This document shows, in pieces, positions 30,495 through 30,625 of a stretch of DNA of 30,625 nucleotides. Origin of the DNA: Nanoarchaeota archaeon (GTDB taxonomy: Archaea; EX4484-52; LFW-46). Both the position numbers and the translations under genes were made by a program. The stretch lies in assembly GCA_018897155.1 (NCBI GenBank), contig JAHILE010000027.1, forward strand, positions 1-30,625, read 5' to 3'. How positions within the stretch are numbered: the stretch's first letter is position 1; each line of letters opens with the position of its first letter. The notes beneath the pieces were generated by a model that saw only the letters and a list, made by a program, of their open reading frames with translations, made no database searches and was not told the DNA's origin.

Positions 30495-30625
30495 CTAACT
30501 ATCGTCATCCATATTAACAACATAAGCAATCAAATTCAACAACTTCATTCGCCCTAATTTCAAATGTATTTCAGCTTCTTCAGCAGGCGTTTTTCCTTTC
30601 AAGCTCATATGCGGATTAACGAAAT
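30495..30625 (-). mobile_element. C-terminal end of an insertion-sequence transposase (partial)
   Basis: Read on the minus strand, the frame entering from the right edge encodes FVNPHMSLKGKTPAEEAEIHL and ends at the stop at 30495-30497 after MDDDS. The N-x-x-R/P-H-x-S-L-x-G-K-T-P-A-E-x-A pattern is the typical tail of DDE transposases with an integrase-like core, as in archaeal IS elements. The catalytic part is outside the window. The element end should lie between about 30455 and 30494, but no inverted repeat can be fixed without the other end. Confidence 0.75.

Noticed and set aside
1-30625. tRNA, rRNA or CRISPR array
   Set aside because: The intergenic gaps were read on both strands. No cloverleaf with T-loop sequence, no rRNA segment and no regularly spaced direct repeats were seen.

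Overview
The window is archaeal. It carries an archaeal/eukaryal-type prolyl-tRNA synthetase with a C-terminal zinc site, archaeosine tRNA-guanine transglycosylase, the RNase P Rpp21/Rpr2 subunit, FtsY, a TatD nuclease, an M42 aminopeptidase and an archaeal-style secreted subtilase. TATA-like boxes sit about 25-30 bases upstream of many start codons, which implies leaderless or short-leader mRNAs. Dense packing, small proteins and archaeal orphan families suggest a small uncultured archaeon, perhaps of the DPANN type. That placement is inference, and the window alone does not fix the phylum.

Layout. 1-2.2 kb: the end of an unknown gene, a Fic protein with an N-terminal winged helix and a possible operator, then a hairpin-rich intergenic stretch and a DUF5654 membrane protein. 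2.3-4.5 kb: proS and tatD in tandem. 4.6-7.2 kb (minus strand): a small membrane protein, a PRC-barrel protein, a DUF92 membrane protein and an AAA+ ATPase with a C-terminal winged helix. 7.4-8.3 kb: thpR and an OB-fold protein. 8.3-12.65 kb: the archaeosine locus, with tgtA divergent from a protein that joins a RaSEA-like radical SAM half to the ArcS catalytic motif, followed by an M24 peptidase. 12.66-14.2 kb: an AT-rich accessory stretch with a frameshifted gene, a C39-like cysteine peptidase and a GNAT acetyltransferase. 14.3-16.0 kb: an M42 peptidase and a YqjE/YqjD-like pair. 16.1-18.45 kb: a NYN-domain protein, a possible small RNA, a small membrane protein and ftsY. 18.5-22 kb: rnp4 and a large secreted subtilase. 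22-24.6 kb: an SMC protein with unusually short arms. 24.7-25.7 kb: an orphan P-loop protein. 25.9-30.4 kb: carAB. The end holds a cut-off gene start and the C-terminus of a transposase.

The observations most worth following are: (1) the RaSEA-ArcS fusion next to tgtA, which would put lysine transfer and radical cleavage in archaeosine synthesis on one polypeptide; (2) a dispersed hairpin repeat that sits on or just after stop codons and has one in-frame copy inside the interdomain linker of carA; (3) a complete SMC of only about 844 residues with roughly half-length coiled coils; (4) three genes whose reading frames break at short homopolymers within the first 20 or so codons; and (5) a TTCACGTGAA palindrome between the TATA box and start of the AAA+ gene that recurs twice nearby.
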